IMG/VR virus record: IMGVR_UViG_3300023244_000074
Coordinates: 1-24,102 of that record
Direction: 5' to 3' (one strand)
From: a virus
Length of the DNA: 24,102 nt
Shown: positions 7,554 to 15,176 of the stretch, piece by piece
Numbering within the stretch: position 1 is the first letter of the stretch
How the letters are laid out: every line of letters starts with the position of its first letter
Made by a program: the position numbers and the translations under genes
Notes under the pieces: generated by a model
The model's database searches: none
Seen by the model: only the letters and a program-made list of their open reading frames with translations
Told to the model about the DNA's origin: nothing

Positions 7554-10316
7554 ATGGTTCGGATATACCCAGTCATAGCCAGCCGTGGACGACAGAACGA
7601 GTTAGATAAACAACTCCGACTGCTTACCCCACAATTGGCAGACGACGAACTAATCACCGTTGTAATTGACGGTGACAATGCCGGGTATGCCCTTGGCCAA
7701 CCCAAGCGCGTAAAGTTTGTTGAGTTGCGCGAGTCCGTGGGCGTGGATTCAGCGCGGCGCATTGGGAATAGCCTCGTGCCGGAAGACGGGATTGTACTTG
7801 AAATAGACGACCACGATTATGCGGAACAGACCTTGCTGGCAGAGGTTCGCGCCGCCTTTGAGGATGAGTCAACCAACGTCGTCTATTGCGATATCACATT
7901 GACTGACCCGGAGAACATCGTCAACCGCCCCAAGCATAAGACACCCGGGCCATCAATGGAGCGTGGCCATCAGGGTTACGGCATGCGAGCGTATCGCAAG
8001 TGGCTTTATGAGGCCGTGGGCGGATACCCGGACGAGTTCTACCCCGCGAATGATATGGCCCTGATGTGCAAGATCGAGCAGCTTTGTGGCCACAGTGGAA
8101 TCGTCTTGATACAGAAGCCGCTTGTCAAGGTCAAGGTTGATGGGCAGGGCATCAGCGTCAAGAACAAGGACGCCCAAGAGAAGGCCGCCAGCCGCGTGTT
8201 GGACATCGCTTGTAATGCTGGCTTTGACTTGCCCTGGGAGTTGCGGCAAAAGGATAGCGCATCGAGCAAGCCGCGAACCATCGAGCCCGTTAGTGCGATT
8301 GCGGCGCCCACTGTTGCAAATGCCAAGGCCCCCAGGAAGCCCCACGTCCTGCTTGTGACTGAAATAGTAGGCCATGGCAGGGGTGGTGGCGAGATGTCAA
8401 TGTTGGGGTACCTCAGAGGAGCAGCCAAGCGCGGGTATCGTGTTAGCGCCCTGTACGCCAAGGACGCCGGGGATAAACCGCTTGCGGAGGACTGGCTTGA
8501 GCTTCACAAACTTGACACCGCCAGCCTCAGGGACAAGCGCGTATCTGCAAACGCGGAAGTCAATTCCGCAATTTGCGCCATCAACCCCGATATCATTGTG
8601 ACAGAGGTCCGCACGTCCGCCAACATCGCCACGCTATGCGAAGCGCTGAATATCCCACTGATTACGATGGTCCAGTTCTGGCACAATATTATCAAGACCG
8701 ATAGCGGCGGCTGGGATGCTCTTCATAAGCGCCCGATAGCCAAAGAAGCCCAAGACACATGGGGCGTTGCGCGACTCAGTAAAAGCGCGGCCCTGCTGGC
8801 CAATAGCGACTTTACCGCAAGCGTCATTGAGGATGTGTTCGGGCGCAAGGCAGCCGCTGTTGTCTATCCGCCCATTGATGCCGCAAGCGTGAAGGTGGAC
8901 AAGCGCGAGGCTAGGTATGTTGTGTGTCCAAGTGTCCAAGCTGGCAAGGGTAGCATGATATTCTTGTCACTGGCCGAGCGACACCCCGAGATAGACTTTC
9001 TGTTGCTGGCTGGCGACAACAAGCATTCCCGGGAATCGGATGTCATTGATAGGGCTGGATCGCTGGCAAATGTTACCGTCAATAACGAGTGGGTTTCCGA
9101 CATGCGAACCGTCTACGCTGAGACGGCTTGTTTGTTCATTGGAACACAGACTTGCGAATCATTCAGTCGCGCATCAGCAGAAGCCAGGGCCAACGGTATC
9201 CCGCTACTGGTCTCTGACGCCGGGAACCTTGTCAACATGGCAGCAGACGGCGCGGGCGTTGTGGTACCCAGGAACGCGCCGATAGAAGCGTGGGATGCAG
9301 GGCTTGTCAAGGCGCTTGCTTTGACCCCAGAGGCTACCAGTGCGTTTTGTGTGGACCATTCGGGTAGATTTGCCAAGGCCCTTGACAATAACCGCAACCT
9401 AAGCGATGTGGTGTTTATCAAGCCCGACGCGCCCGGCGTATCTGAGGGAGTTGCGCAGTTCGGCCAGACTTGCGGGACATCTGAAATTGAGTGGCTTCCG
9501 AATGCCGCAGACGTGGTGCAATACTCGCTTACCATTCTGCCCGGCCACTATAGCGCGAACTTCTCCGAGCAAGTCAATAACAAGTTGGCTTATTGGTGGT
9601 GTTCACATACTGCGCAGATGGATACGAGCCGCCACGAGATGGACAACCTACTCATGGCGCTTGGCGATGTAGTTCAACATGGCAACCGCTTCATGTGCCT
9701 AACCTCGAAACCGGACGCGGACGCTTGGGCCAAGGCGCTAGGCACTGACCGGATCAAGTGGCTTCCCAATGTAATGACCATTCCCAAGGCGCCCAAGAAA
9801 GCCAAATACAAAGAATGCGGCGTCTTTATCCCCGGCCCGTTCGGAGTTCGCAAGAATATCTATACCGCAATGCTGGCCTGCTCGATGGCCAAGGCAGAGG
9901 CGCACGTCACATCAATAAACATAGCCAAGTGTCCGAACCTAGAGACCATGGCGAAGCGGCTTGGCGTTCGGCTGCATGTCCACGACTGCCCCACGGTTGC
10001 GGATGTAAGAGCAGTCGCCAGCCGTTGCCACGCGGGGATTATGGTTTCAACCGCTGAGACGTATTGCTTCGCGGCGGCTGAGATTGTCGCGTCCGGTACG
10101 CCATGCGTTTATTGGGATGGCATACCGATTCTGCGCGGCGGGCCTAAAGAGTTATGCGTTATCAACCCAACCGACATAGACGATATCGTGCCGTCACTCT
10201 CAGCGGCTATAGTGGGCGGTAGCTTGGCCAAACAACAGCTTGCACAGATGCGAACCCTTACCGACAAATGGAACGCAGCAGCCCGGGCAACCCTGGAGGA
10301 TATTCTTGATGCGTGA
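7554..10316 (+). CDS. Three-domain glycosyltransferase (GT2-like plus two GT4-like domains)
   Basis: 920 residues; ATG at 7554 with TAGGA at 7541-7545. Residues 1 to about 230 look like a GT-A (family 2) transferase: an opening strand with VIDGDN (37-42), an acidic metal-site candidate DDHD (85-88), and GMRAYRKWLYEAVGGYPDEF (about 143-162), typical of the acceptor side. Residues about 265-620 are a GT-B (family 4) unit: VLLVTEIVGHGRGGGEM at its start, ANSDFTASVI midway, and the nucleotide-sugar E-x7-E motif at Glu535/Glu543. Residues about 650-920 form a second, shorter GT-B-like unit with its own E-x7-E (Glu835/Glu843, ETYCFAAAE). Such proteins build glycans from activated sugars in the cytoplasm. 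Three active sites on one chain suggest stepwise assembly. It opens the coupled island that follows. Acceptor unknown; phage virion or host surface glycan are the candidates. Confidence 0.88.
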   Translation: MVRIYPVIASRGRQNELDKQLRLLTPQLADDELITVVIDGDNAGYALGQPKRVKFVELRESVGVDSARRIGNSLVPEDGIVLEIDDHDYAEQTLLAEVRAAFEDESTNVVYCDITLTDPENIVNRPKHKTPGPSMERGHQGYGMRAYRKWLYEAVGGYPDEFYPANDMALMCKIEQLCGHSGIVLIQKPLVKVKVDGQGISVKNKDAQEKAASRVLDIACNAGFDLPWELRQKDSASSKPRTIEPVSAIAAPTVANAKAPRKPHVLLVTEIVGHGRGGGEMSMLGYLRGAAKRGYRVSALYAKDAGDKPLAEDWLELHKLDTASLRDKRVSANAEVNSAICAINPDIIVTEVRTSANIATLCEALNIPLITMVQFWHNIIKTDSGGWDALHKRPIAKEAQDTWGVARLSKSAALLANSDFTASVIEDVFGRKAAAVVYPPIDAASVKVDKREARYVVCPSVQAGKGSMIFLSLAERHPEIDFLLLAGDNKHSRESDVIDRAGSLANVTVNNEWVSDMRTVYAETACLFIGTQTCESFSRASAEARANGIPLLVSDAGNLVNMAADGAGVVVPRNAPIEAWDAGLVKALALTPEATSAFCVDHSGRFAKALDNNRNLSDVVFIKPDAPGVSEGVAQFGQTCGTSEIEWLPNAADVVQYSLTILPGHYSANFSEQVNNKLAYWWCSHTAQMDTSRHEMDNLLMALGDVVQHGNRFMCLTSKPDADAWAKALGTDRIKWLPNVMTIPKAPKKAKYKECGVFIPGPFGVRKNIYTAMLACSMAKAEAHVTSINIAKCPNLETMAKRLGVRLHVHDCPTVADVRAVASRCHAGIMVSTAETYCFAAAEIVASGTPCVYWDGIPILRGGPKELCVINPTDIDDIVPSLSAAIVGGSLAKQQLAQMRTLTDKWNAAARATLEDILDA

Positions 10317-10515
10317 CACGCTTGACATTGTAATGCCAGCGGTGCGGCGCCCGGAGATATTAGACAAGGCGCTCGAATCCTGGAAGCCATTTTTCGCGGG
10401 CTACGATTGCCGCCTGATAGTCAACCTTGACGCGCTGATAAGCCCTGAATGGCTGGCGAAGCGCAATTACATGGTGGTCGCAAGTGACCGAGATTGGGAG
10501 GGAAGCGATGAGTGA
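10309..10515 (+). pseudogene. Truncated glycosyltransferase (GT2-type N-terminal remnant)
   Basis: Only 68 residues from the ATG at 10309, which has GGAGGA at 10295-10300. The opening (TLDIVMPAVRRPEILDKAL, then CRLIVNLDAL) matches the first strand and helix of phage glycosyltransferases that normally run 200 residues or more. The usual rest (acidic metal site, acceptor domain) is absent. After about residue 45 the protein runs WLAKRNYMVVASDRDWEGSDE and stops, overlapping the next gene by eight bases. I found no continuation in another frame, because the downstream frame already encodes an unrelated methyltransferase. It is most likely the stub left by an internal deletion, kept as a translated link in the coupled chain. 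A genuine small protein cannot be excluded. Confidence 0.6.
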
Positions 10516-11101
10516 CTTTGACGTAAAGGATGTGTGCTATCCGAAGATTGGGAGCCTGATAACTGAGGCAGACGCCTTGCTTCTGCAGAAGTGTTGCGGG
10601 ATTGCGGACGCCAAGACCATCCTTGAGATTGGAACCAAGCGCGGGGGAAGCGCCATTGTCTTGGCCAAAGAAGTTGAGAAGCGCAAGGGTCGCTTGTACT
10701 GCATGGACCCGAACTTCAACGCGAACCTTGCGGGGGACCTGGAAGACTTTGAGGTAGACCATCTGATAGAACTTATCTGCGGTTACTCGCCATGGGCTGG
10801 CCGTGGGATAGTGCCAGATGAACTTGACATGCTATGGATCGACGGCGACCACAGCATCCTTGGCGCGTTGGCGGACTTCATCTATTGGGAACCGCGTGTG
10901 CGCGTTGGTGGCGTTGTGGCGTTCCATGATTACTCTAGGCGCGGAGTTGTACCCAAGACAGCCAGCGTAGAGACCGCCGTTGACTTGATCCTACATGAGC
11001 GCAAAGACCTTGAAGAGATTGGCTTTGTTGGCAAGCCCGATGGCGGCACGATTGCATTCCAAAAGACCGCGCTACCCGAACTGGATGACAGCAATGTCTA
11101 A
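10508..11101 (+). CDS. Class I methyltransferase (Methyltransf_24-like)
   Basis: 197 residues; ATG at 10508 preceded by GGGAGGGAAG at 10497-10506 and overlapping the previous stop by eight bases. The frame opens eight codons earlier but without a better site. SAM-binding motif I is TILEIGTKRGGSA (about 37-49) and a second acidic loop is LYCMDPNF. The motif WIDGDHS (110-116), followed by a Val-Gly-Gly strand and FHDY, is typical of the Methyltransf_24 group, also seen in cephalosporin-hydroxylase-like and sugar O-methyltransferases of glycan clusters. It sits between a glycosyltransferase stub and an FkbM-type methyltransferase, which favours methylation of a sugar. The exact acceptor position cannot be read from the sequence. 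Confidence 0.82.
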   Translation: MSDFDVKDVCYPKIGSLITEADALLLQKCCGIADAKTILEIGTKRGGSAIVLAKEVEKRKGRLYCMDPNFNANLAGDLEDFEVDHLIELICGYSPWAGRGIVPDELDMLWIDGDHSILGALADFIYWEPRVRVGGVVAFHDYSRRGVVPKTASVETAVDLILHERKDLEEIGFVGKPDGGTIAFQKTALPELDDSNV

Positions 11102-11858
11102 TCACCTTGACATAGACCTATACGGGCAGCCAGTCAAGATTGTTGACGAATACATCAATGAGTACGTTTACCGCGAATGCAACAAGGGCCATTGGAAGCC
11201 CGAGCTATTCGGCGTGTTTGACAAGTTCCTGAAACCGGGTGACGTGTACTTTGATATCGGAGCCTACGTTGGCGCCACGACGCTATACCCCGCCGCGCTT
11301 GGGTGTGATGTCTACGCCTACGAACCGGACCCGTCTGCATTTGACGCGCTGTTGGCTAATGTCAAGCTGAATCCGGCACTTGAAAGCCGCATCAAGCTAT
11401 CGGCAGATGCTATCGGAACCGAAGTCGGGTGGACTGCGATTGGACCACGCGGCGACATGGGGAGCAGCAAGTCTGGGCTTCTCTTCGCCCAAGACAACCC
11501 GGACGCCATCGACATCTTTGGCCTCACGCTATCAGCCGCGATGGATCAGAACAAACTTGACCGCCTGGACTTCCTAAAAGTCAACGTGCAGGGGTCAGAA
11601 GCGTCGCTATTGACCGCCGCAGAGGGCGTTCTAAAGCTCCACAAGCCCGTTGTCCACGTCTATATCAGGCCGTTCAACTGTGCGGACCTTTGGAAAGACA
11701 TGGCAAAACTTGTACGCGCAATGGACAGCTACCCGCACTGTTATTCAGAACTTGGCGAACCGTTGACCGCAACCGATGTCATGATGTTAGCAAAAGCCAA
11801 GAAAGATAAGGGAGACTTCAAGTTGATATTTTGTCATGAGGAATGGCCGAATGGCTGA
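11094..11858 (+). CDS. FkbM-family methyltransferase
   Basis: 254 residues from the ATG at 11094. An ATG three codons upstream (11085) is possible; the later one has GGA at 11083-11085 and overlaps the previous stop by eight bases, matching its neighbours. Motif I is YFDIGAYVGATT (about 52-63), the usual FkbM form of the SAM loop, followed by an acidic loop VYAYEPDPSAFDALLANV. LKVNVQGSEASLL (about 161-173) matches the family signature L-K-x-D-x-x-G-x-E, with Asn where Asp is usual. FkbM enzymes methylate hydroxyl groups on polyketides and on sugars of bacterial and phage glycans. In this setting O-methylation of the glycan made by the neighbouring transferases is the natural reading. The Asp-to-Asn change may affect activity. 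Confidence 0.88.
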   Translation: MSNHLDIDLYGQPVKIVDEYINEYVYRECNKGHWKPELFGVFDKFLKPGDVYFDIGAYVGATTLYPAALGCDVYAYEPDPSAFDALLANVKLNPALESRIKLSADAIGTEVGWTAIGPRGDMGSSKSGLLFAQDNPDAIDIFGLTLSAAMDQNKLDRLDFLKVNVQGSEASLLTAAEGVLKLHKPVVHVYIRPFNCADLWKDMAKLVRAMDSYPHCYSELGEPLTATDVMMLAKAKKDKGDFKLIFCHEEWPNG

Positions 11859-12516
11859 CGCGTCTGGATATATCAAGCCGTATCTGCAAACGCGCCCCGA
11901 TGTCACAGAAGGCATCCCGGAGCGTGTCGAGGCAGATCCCGAATGTGCCAAGGCGAAGCGTGAAGTTATCGCGCTTCTGCCAGACGACATTGACGGCTAT
12001 ATCCTCAGCATTGGCCCGGCTGCCGGATGGGAACTTGACGAGCTTCGCAAGCGTTGCGAGAAGTCAACTAACATTCTTGGCGTGACCCCATTTGAGGAAG
12101 AGGCCGAACTTTGCCGAGCGCTTGGCCATACTTGCGTGATAGGCGATATGCACAAGCTGGCTTGCTTATGGTCTGGAATGTTTAGCCTGGTGTTTGCGTC
12201 ACACGTTCTTGAGCATAGCCCGGCGCCATACGTAGCCCTGCGCGAGTTCTATCGAATGCTGCGCCCCGGTGGTTATGTCCAAATCGTAACGCCGGAGCCG
12301 TATGGAGTGATTCACCTTGGCGACATTGAACGAGCAAAGCGCCACGTTGATATCCCGGAGCATATCTTTTTGCCCTCGGCGGAGACGCTTATTGTGATGT
12401 TACGAAAGGCCGGCTTCAACTTTTTGCGATATAGCGAAGTCGCGCAGACATGCCAGGGCAAGCTGAACTATTGGCATAGGGTATGGTTGGCTCAAAAGCC
12501 ATCGGAGGTCACATGA
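11851..12516 (+). CDS. Class I methyltransferase (Methyltransf_11-like)
   Basis: 221 residues from the ATG at 11851, with GAGGA at 11838-11842. A first ATG at 11836 lies on top of that ribosome binding site and would add only five residues, so the later one is preferred. The SAM loop is degenerate but recognisable (YILSIGPAAGWELDEL, about 50-65). FSLVFASHVLEHSPAP (about 111-126) is the DxVxxxHVLEH-type motif of Methyltransf_11 enzymes, followed by REFYRMLRPGGYVQIVTPEP. This group includes sugar, lipid and small-molecule methyltransferases. It overlaps the FkbM-type gene by eight bases and the CgeB-like gene by four, so all three are probably made together. A sugar substrate is inferred from neighbours. 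Confidence 0.85.
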   Translation: MADASGYIKPYLQTRPDVTEGIPERVEADPECAKAKREVIALLPDDIDGYILSIGPAAGWELDELRKRCEKSTNILGVTPFEEEAELCRALGHTCVIGDMHKLACLWSGMFSLVFASHVLEHSPAPYVALREFYRMLRPGGYVQIVTPEPYGVIHLGDIERAKRHVDIPEHIFLPSAETLIVMLRKAGFNFLRYSEVAQTCQGKLNYWHRVWLAQKPSEVT

Positions 12517-13523
12517 ATACCAGAGTTTTAATTCTCGGCGGTAGGCGATGGGACCAGGCGATTATCACCATCGGGCGCGGCTTCCTGAAGATAGGTTGCG
12601 CGGTTCGGTATCTGCCCACACGTCGCCCCGGTACGCACTCAGAGCCGCTTGAAAACGTCCATGATGTTATAGGGCAGATTGTCAAGGAGTTTGAGCCTGA
12701 TATTCTGTTCTGGGTTATGTGCAAAGAAGATTGCCCCGTTGGGCTTATGGATCACCTCAAGCAGCTACGCCCCGAGATGGCTACTGTGTTCCATAGCTTC
12801 GACGATCCCCACATGGTAGACAATAATCCCCCAGAGTGCATCCCGGGCTTTGACTTTGCCGTGACTTGTTGCGCTGGCTCTATTCCATGGTACGCGGATC
12901 GCGGCGTCAAGGCCATCAGGTTCTGGCCCCCGCCAGGCTTCGACCTTCACGGCAAGGCGAGCGCTAACCCCGCTGAGAAGTGTGACATCTCATTTGTAGG
13001 CACTAACGTATATCCCAGGGATAAGTACCCGGAAGTCATAGCCACACGCGCCGAGATACTCCGGGCCGTTGCGGGTCTTGGAACCATCAATATTTATGGC
13101 CCGTGGGGCGAGCGCCGCTTTGATTGGGGCGGAGAGTTTGGCGTCCCGGAAATGAAAAAGAGTTGGCGCGGATTCAGGAAGTATGAAGAGTTGCCGGGCG
13201 TGTATGCCGCGTCCAAGATCAATTTGAGTTCACACGTTAGACCGGATGGGTTTCAGTATCTCAACGAGCGAACCATAAACGCCATGGGGGCTGGCGGCTT
13301 TATGCTAGTCGATAAGGTCGCCGGGATGGAAGAGATATTTACTGATGGCGTCCACTGGGCAACGTGGGAAAGCCTAGACGAGTTATCAAGCAAGGCCAAG
13401 TTTTATCTGGCAAACCCAGACAAGCGCAAGGCCATAGCCGCAAAGGGCCGCGAGAAGGCGCTCAAAGAGTTTAGCAATAAATGTCATGCACACGCTGTAT
13501 TGAAATTGTGCGGAAAGGATTAG
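12513..13523 (+). CDS. CgeB-like glycosyltransferase (GT-B fold)
   Basis: 336 residues from the ATG at 12513, with a strong CGGAGGT at 12503-12509 and an ATGA overlap with the previous stop. The N-terminal half starts RVLILGGRRWDQAI and contains FEPDILFWVM and FHSFDDPHMVDN, as in the N-terminal domain of CgeB/DUF3880 proteins. The C-terminal half has CDISFVGTNVYPRDKYPE, then LNERTINAMGAGGFMLVD (Glu252, donor-sugar site), then a terminal helix typical of the Glyco_trans_1_2 group. CgeB was named for spore-coat maturation in Bacillus; phage relatives are common in glycan clusters. It closes the transferase island and lies two bases before a small surface-protein candidate, which suggests that its target may be a virion protein. 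Confidence 0.87.
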   Translation: MNTRVLILGGRRWDQAIITIGRGFLKIGCAVRYLPTRRPGTHSEPLENVHDVIGQIVKEFEPDILFWVMCKEDCPVGLMDHLKQLRPEMATVFHSFDDPHMVDNNPPECIPGFDFAVTCCAGSIPWYADRGVKAIRFWPPPGFDLHGKASANPAEKCDISFVGTNVYPRDKYPEVIATRAEILRAVAGLGTINIYGPWGERRFDWGGEFGVPEMKKSWRGFRKYEELPGVYAASKINLSSHVRPDGFQYLNERTINAMGAGGFMLVDKVAGMEEIFTDGVHWATWESLDELSSKAKFYLANPDKRKAIAAKGREKALKEFSNKCHAHAVLKLCGKD

Positions 13524-13525
13524 CC

Positions 13526-13855
13526 ATGCCACAAGACCCAACAGACTCAGGAGTACCGTCCGTCCAGGCGCCCAGAGTGAACTACTCGAAGCCCGTTACC
13601 GTAGACGTTTATCCGAGCATACAGAATACCCTTGCTGCCGCCGACGATGACCGGGTATGGGTTACCGTTACGAACCTGACTACCACGCCAGTCTATATCG
13701 GCGTTGGCGATCACGGCGCCATAGTTGGGCGCGGCATTCCTTTGATGACAACTGGCTCTAGCGTTGAAATTGACGACAGCACCGGAGCAGTTTACGCGAT
13801 CCACGAAAGCACTGGCGCCAAGGCGGTTGCGGTACAGTCGGCCACCAAGGCCTAG
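13526..13855 (+). CDS. Small beta-rich virion protein candidate
   Basis: 109 residues from the ATG at 13526, with AAAGGA at 13514-13519. The sequence looks like one small beta-sandwich: VWVTVTNLTTTPVYIGVGDH, then GIPLMTTGSSVEIDD, then VYAIHESTGAKAVAVQSA. This pattern (a 'value with strange units' strand, a Gly-Ile-Pro-Leu turn, an alternating hydrophobic end) is common in short phage proteins found next to fibres and capsid genes, often called decoration or fibre-associated proteins. There is no signal peptide or catalytic motif. The gene directly follows the glycan island and precedes the repeat-bearing fibre, so it may be a glycosylation target or a fibre adaptor. Name kept general. Confidence 0.6.
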   Translation: MPQDPTDSGVPSVQAPRVNYSKPVTVDVYPSIQNTLAAADDDRVWVTVTNLTTTPVYIGVGDHGAIVGRGIPLMTTGSSVEIDDSTGAVYAIHESTGAKAVAVQSATKA

Positions 13856-13868
13856 GAGATACAGCAAG

Positions 13869-15173
13869 ATGAAACTAAACAACGTAGCCCCAACAACTGG
13901 CGCACGACGCGACGCAGTAGCCACCACGGTTGCACTTGCGGCTATCGTTGGCGATCCAGATGGCGTTATGCGCCGAGTAACCGCTGATACGTTTGATTAT
14001 CAGTATGCTGTCAACGCGACAAGTGGCGGCGATGTTACCCCAGATAGCGGGATTGGTCAGTGGTTCAGGCTGAGTGCTGCGGCCGCGGTTAGCTATGGCA
14101 CCACATCCGGGACAAGCGCCCAAGGTAACGATGGACGACTGAGCGATAAGCGCGATCCGAATGACCATACCCACGCGAGCGTTGGGACTGGCGCTAAACT
14201 TAGCCAGGCCAATACCCACGAAAGCCCAGATACCGATTCGGCGTCTGGTTCGTTACATCACACAATCGGAACTGGCGCGAATCAAGCGGCGGGCGGTGCG
14301 GATGGCAGGCTTGCCGATAAGCGAGATCCAAACGATCACACCCATGCGTCCGTTGGGACCGGGGCCAAACTCTCGCAAGCGAACACGCACGAAAGCCCAG
14401 ACACGGACGCTAGCGCGGCCGCCCTGCATCATACGATAGGCACAGGAGCGAATGAATCCTGCGGCGGTGCTGACGCCAGGCTAACAGACGCGAGGACACC
14501 AAGCGCCCACGCGGCATCACACGCTAGCGGCGGCACGGACGCGCTGACGTGGGAACGGTGGCACCTGATCGCAACGTCAAAGTATACCGCCACGCCATCA
14601 AGCACATCAGTTATCACCATGTCAGATACTGCGCTGATGGCGGTTGGCTTGCCCGTCAAGTTCACCATTTCCAGCACAACGTATTACGCCCAGATCACAG
14701 CGCTATCAGCAGACACGAGCATTACCATTGCTGGCGCCACAATGGGCGGCGACCTTACCGCGCTCTTTGTCGGGACCGCCGAGATGGTCCAGGTTGTATC
14801 CCTCTTTGTGGGGTCAACATACGCAGATGGAACGGAAGCAAACCTTCTGGCCGTGGATATGTTTTCGCCCATGAAGTGGTCCGGGCCAAAGGCTTACCTT
14901 GTGGCATTCTCCGGCGTACAAATGACAGTGGACACAGGGACCGAGCCCAAGATAAATATTCAGATCAACAACGCCGCAGTATCAACTGCCGATAGCAATA
15001 ACGGTATCCAGCTTTCAACGTCTGGAACGTGGGTTGATAACTCGGCTATCGCAATCAGCACAACGAATTATGACATCAACCGTGGCGAAGAACTTGAAGT
15101 GGATTGTACTGCTGCGGGCGGAACTGGCGACGCTGAAAACCTGACAGTTCAATGCGTCTTCGTGTTGGAGTAA
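13869..15173 (+). CDS. Fibre protein with His-rich 57-residue repeats (head or tail fibre)
   Basis: 434 residues from the ATG at 13869, with AGGAGA at 13855-13860. Residues 1 to about 75 look like an attachment domain (TFDYQYAVNATSGGD). Residues about 77-240 hold a repeat of exactly 57 residues: two full copies (93-149 and 150-206) and partial ones at each side. Each copy has DKRDPNDHTH, GTGAKLSQ, NTHESPDTD and LHHTIGTGAN. Spaced HxH/HH patterns of this kind occur in phage fibre shafts, where they can bind metal along a trimer axis. AHAASHASGGTDAL (about 214-227) is a common fibre motif at the end of the shaft. The remaining part (about 230-434) is a Thr/Ser-rich beta domain. It lies on the head side of the connector genes, which favours a head fibre, but a tail fibre is possible. 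Confidence 0.8.
   Translation: MKLNNVAPTTGARRDAVATTVALAAIVGDPDGVMRRVTADTFDYQYAVNATSGGDVTPDSGIGQWFRLSAAAAVSYGTTSGTSAQGNDGRLSDKRDPNDHTHASVGTGAKLSQANTHESPDTDSASGSLHHTIGTGANQAAGGADGRLADKRDPNDHTHASVGTGAKLSQANTHESPDTDASAAALHHTIGTGANESCGGADARLTDARTPSAHAASHASGGTDALTWERWHLIATSKYTATPSSTSVITMSDTALMAVGLPVKFTISSTTYYAQITALSADTSITIAGATMGGDLTALFVGTAEMVQVVSLFVGSTYADGTEANLLAVDMFSPMKWSGPKAYLVAFSGVQMTVDTGTEPKINIQINNAAVSTADSNNGIQLSTSGTWVDNSAIAISTTNYDINRGEELEVDCTAAGGTGDAENLTVQCVFVLE
14145..14315 (+). repeat. Fibre repeat copy 1 (57 codons)
   Basis: First full 171-base unit, coding residues 93-149 of the fibre. Its first 31 residues are identical to those of copy 2, yet 19 of those 31 codons are spelled differently. 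A partial unit ending GNDGRLS lies just upstream. Confidence 0.85.
14316..14486 (+). repeat. Fibre repeat copy 2 (57 codons)
   Basis: Second full unit, directly abutting copy 1 and coding residues 150-206. It differs from copy 1 at 10 of 57 residues, all in the second half (for example SASGS against ASAAA, QAA against ESC). A third, diverged and truncated unit begins exactly in phase at 14487 (DARTPSAHAASHASGG). Confidence 0.85.
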
Positions 15174-15176
15174 GCA

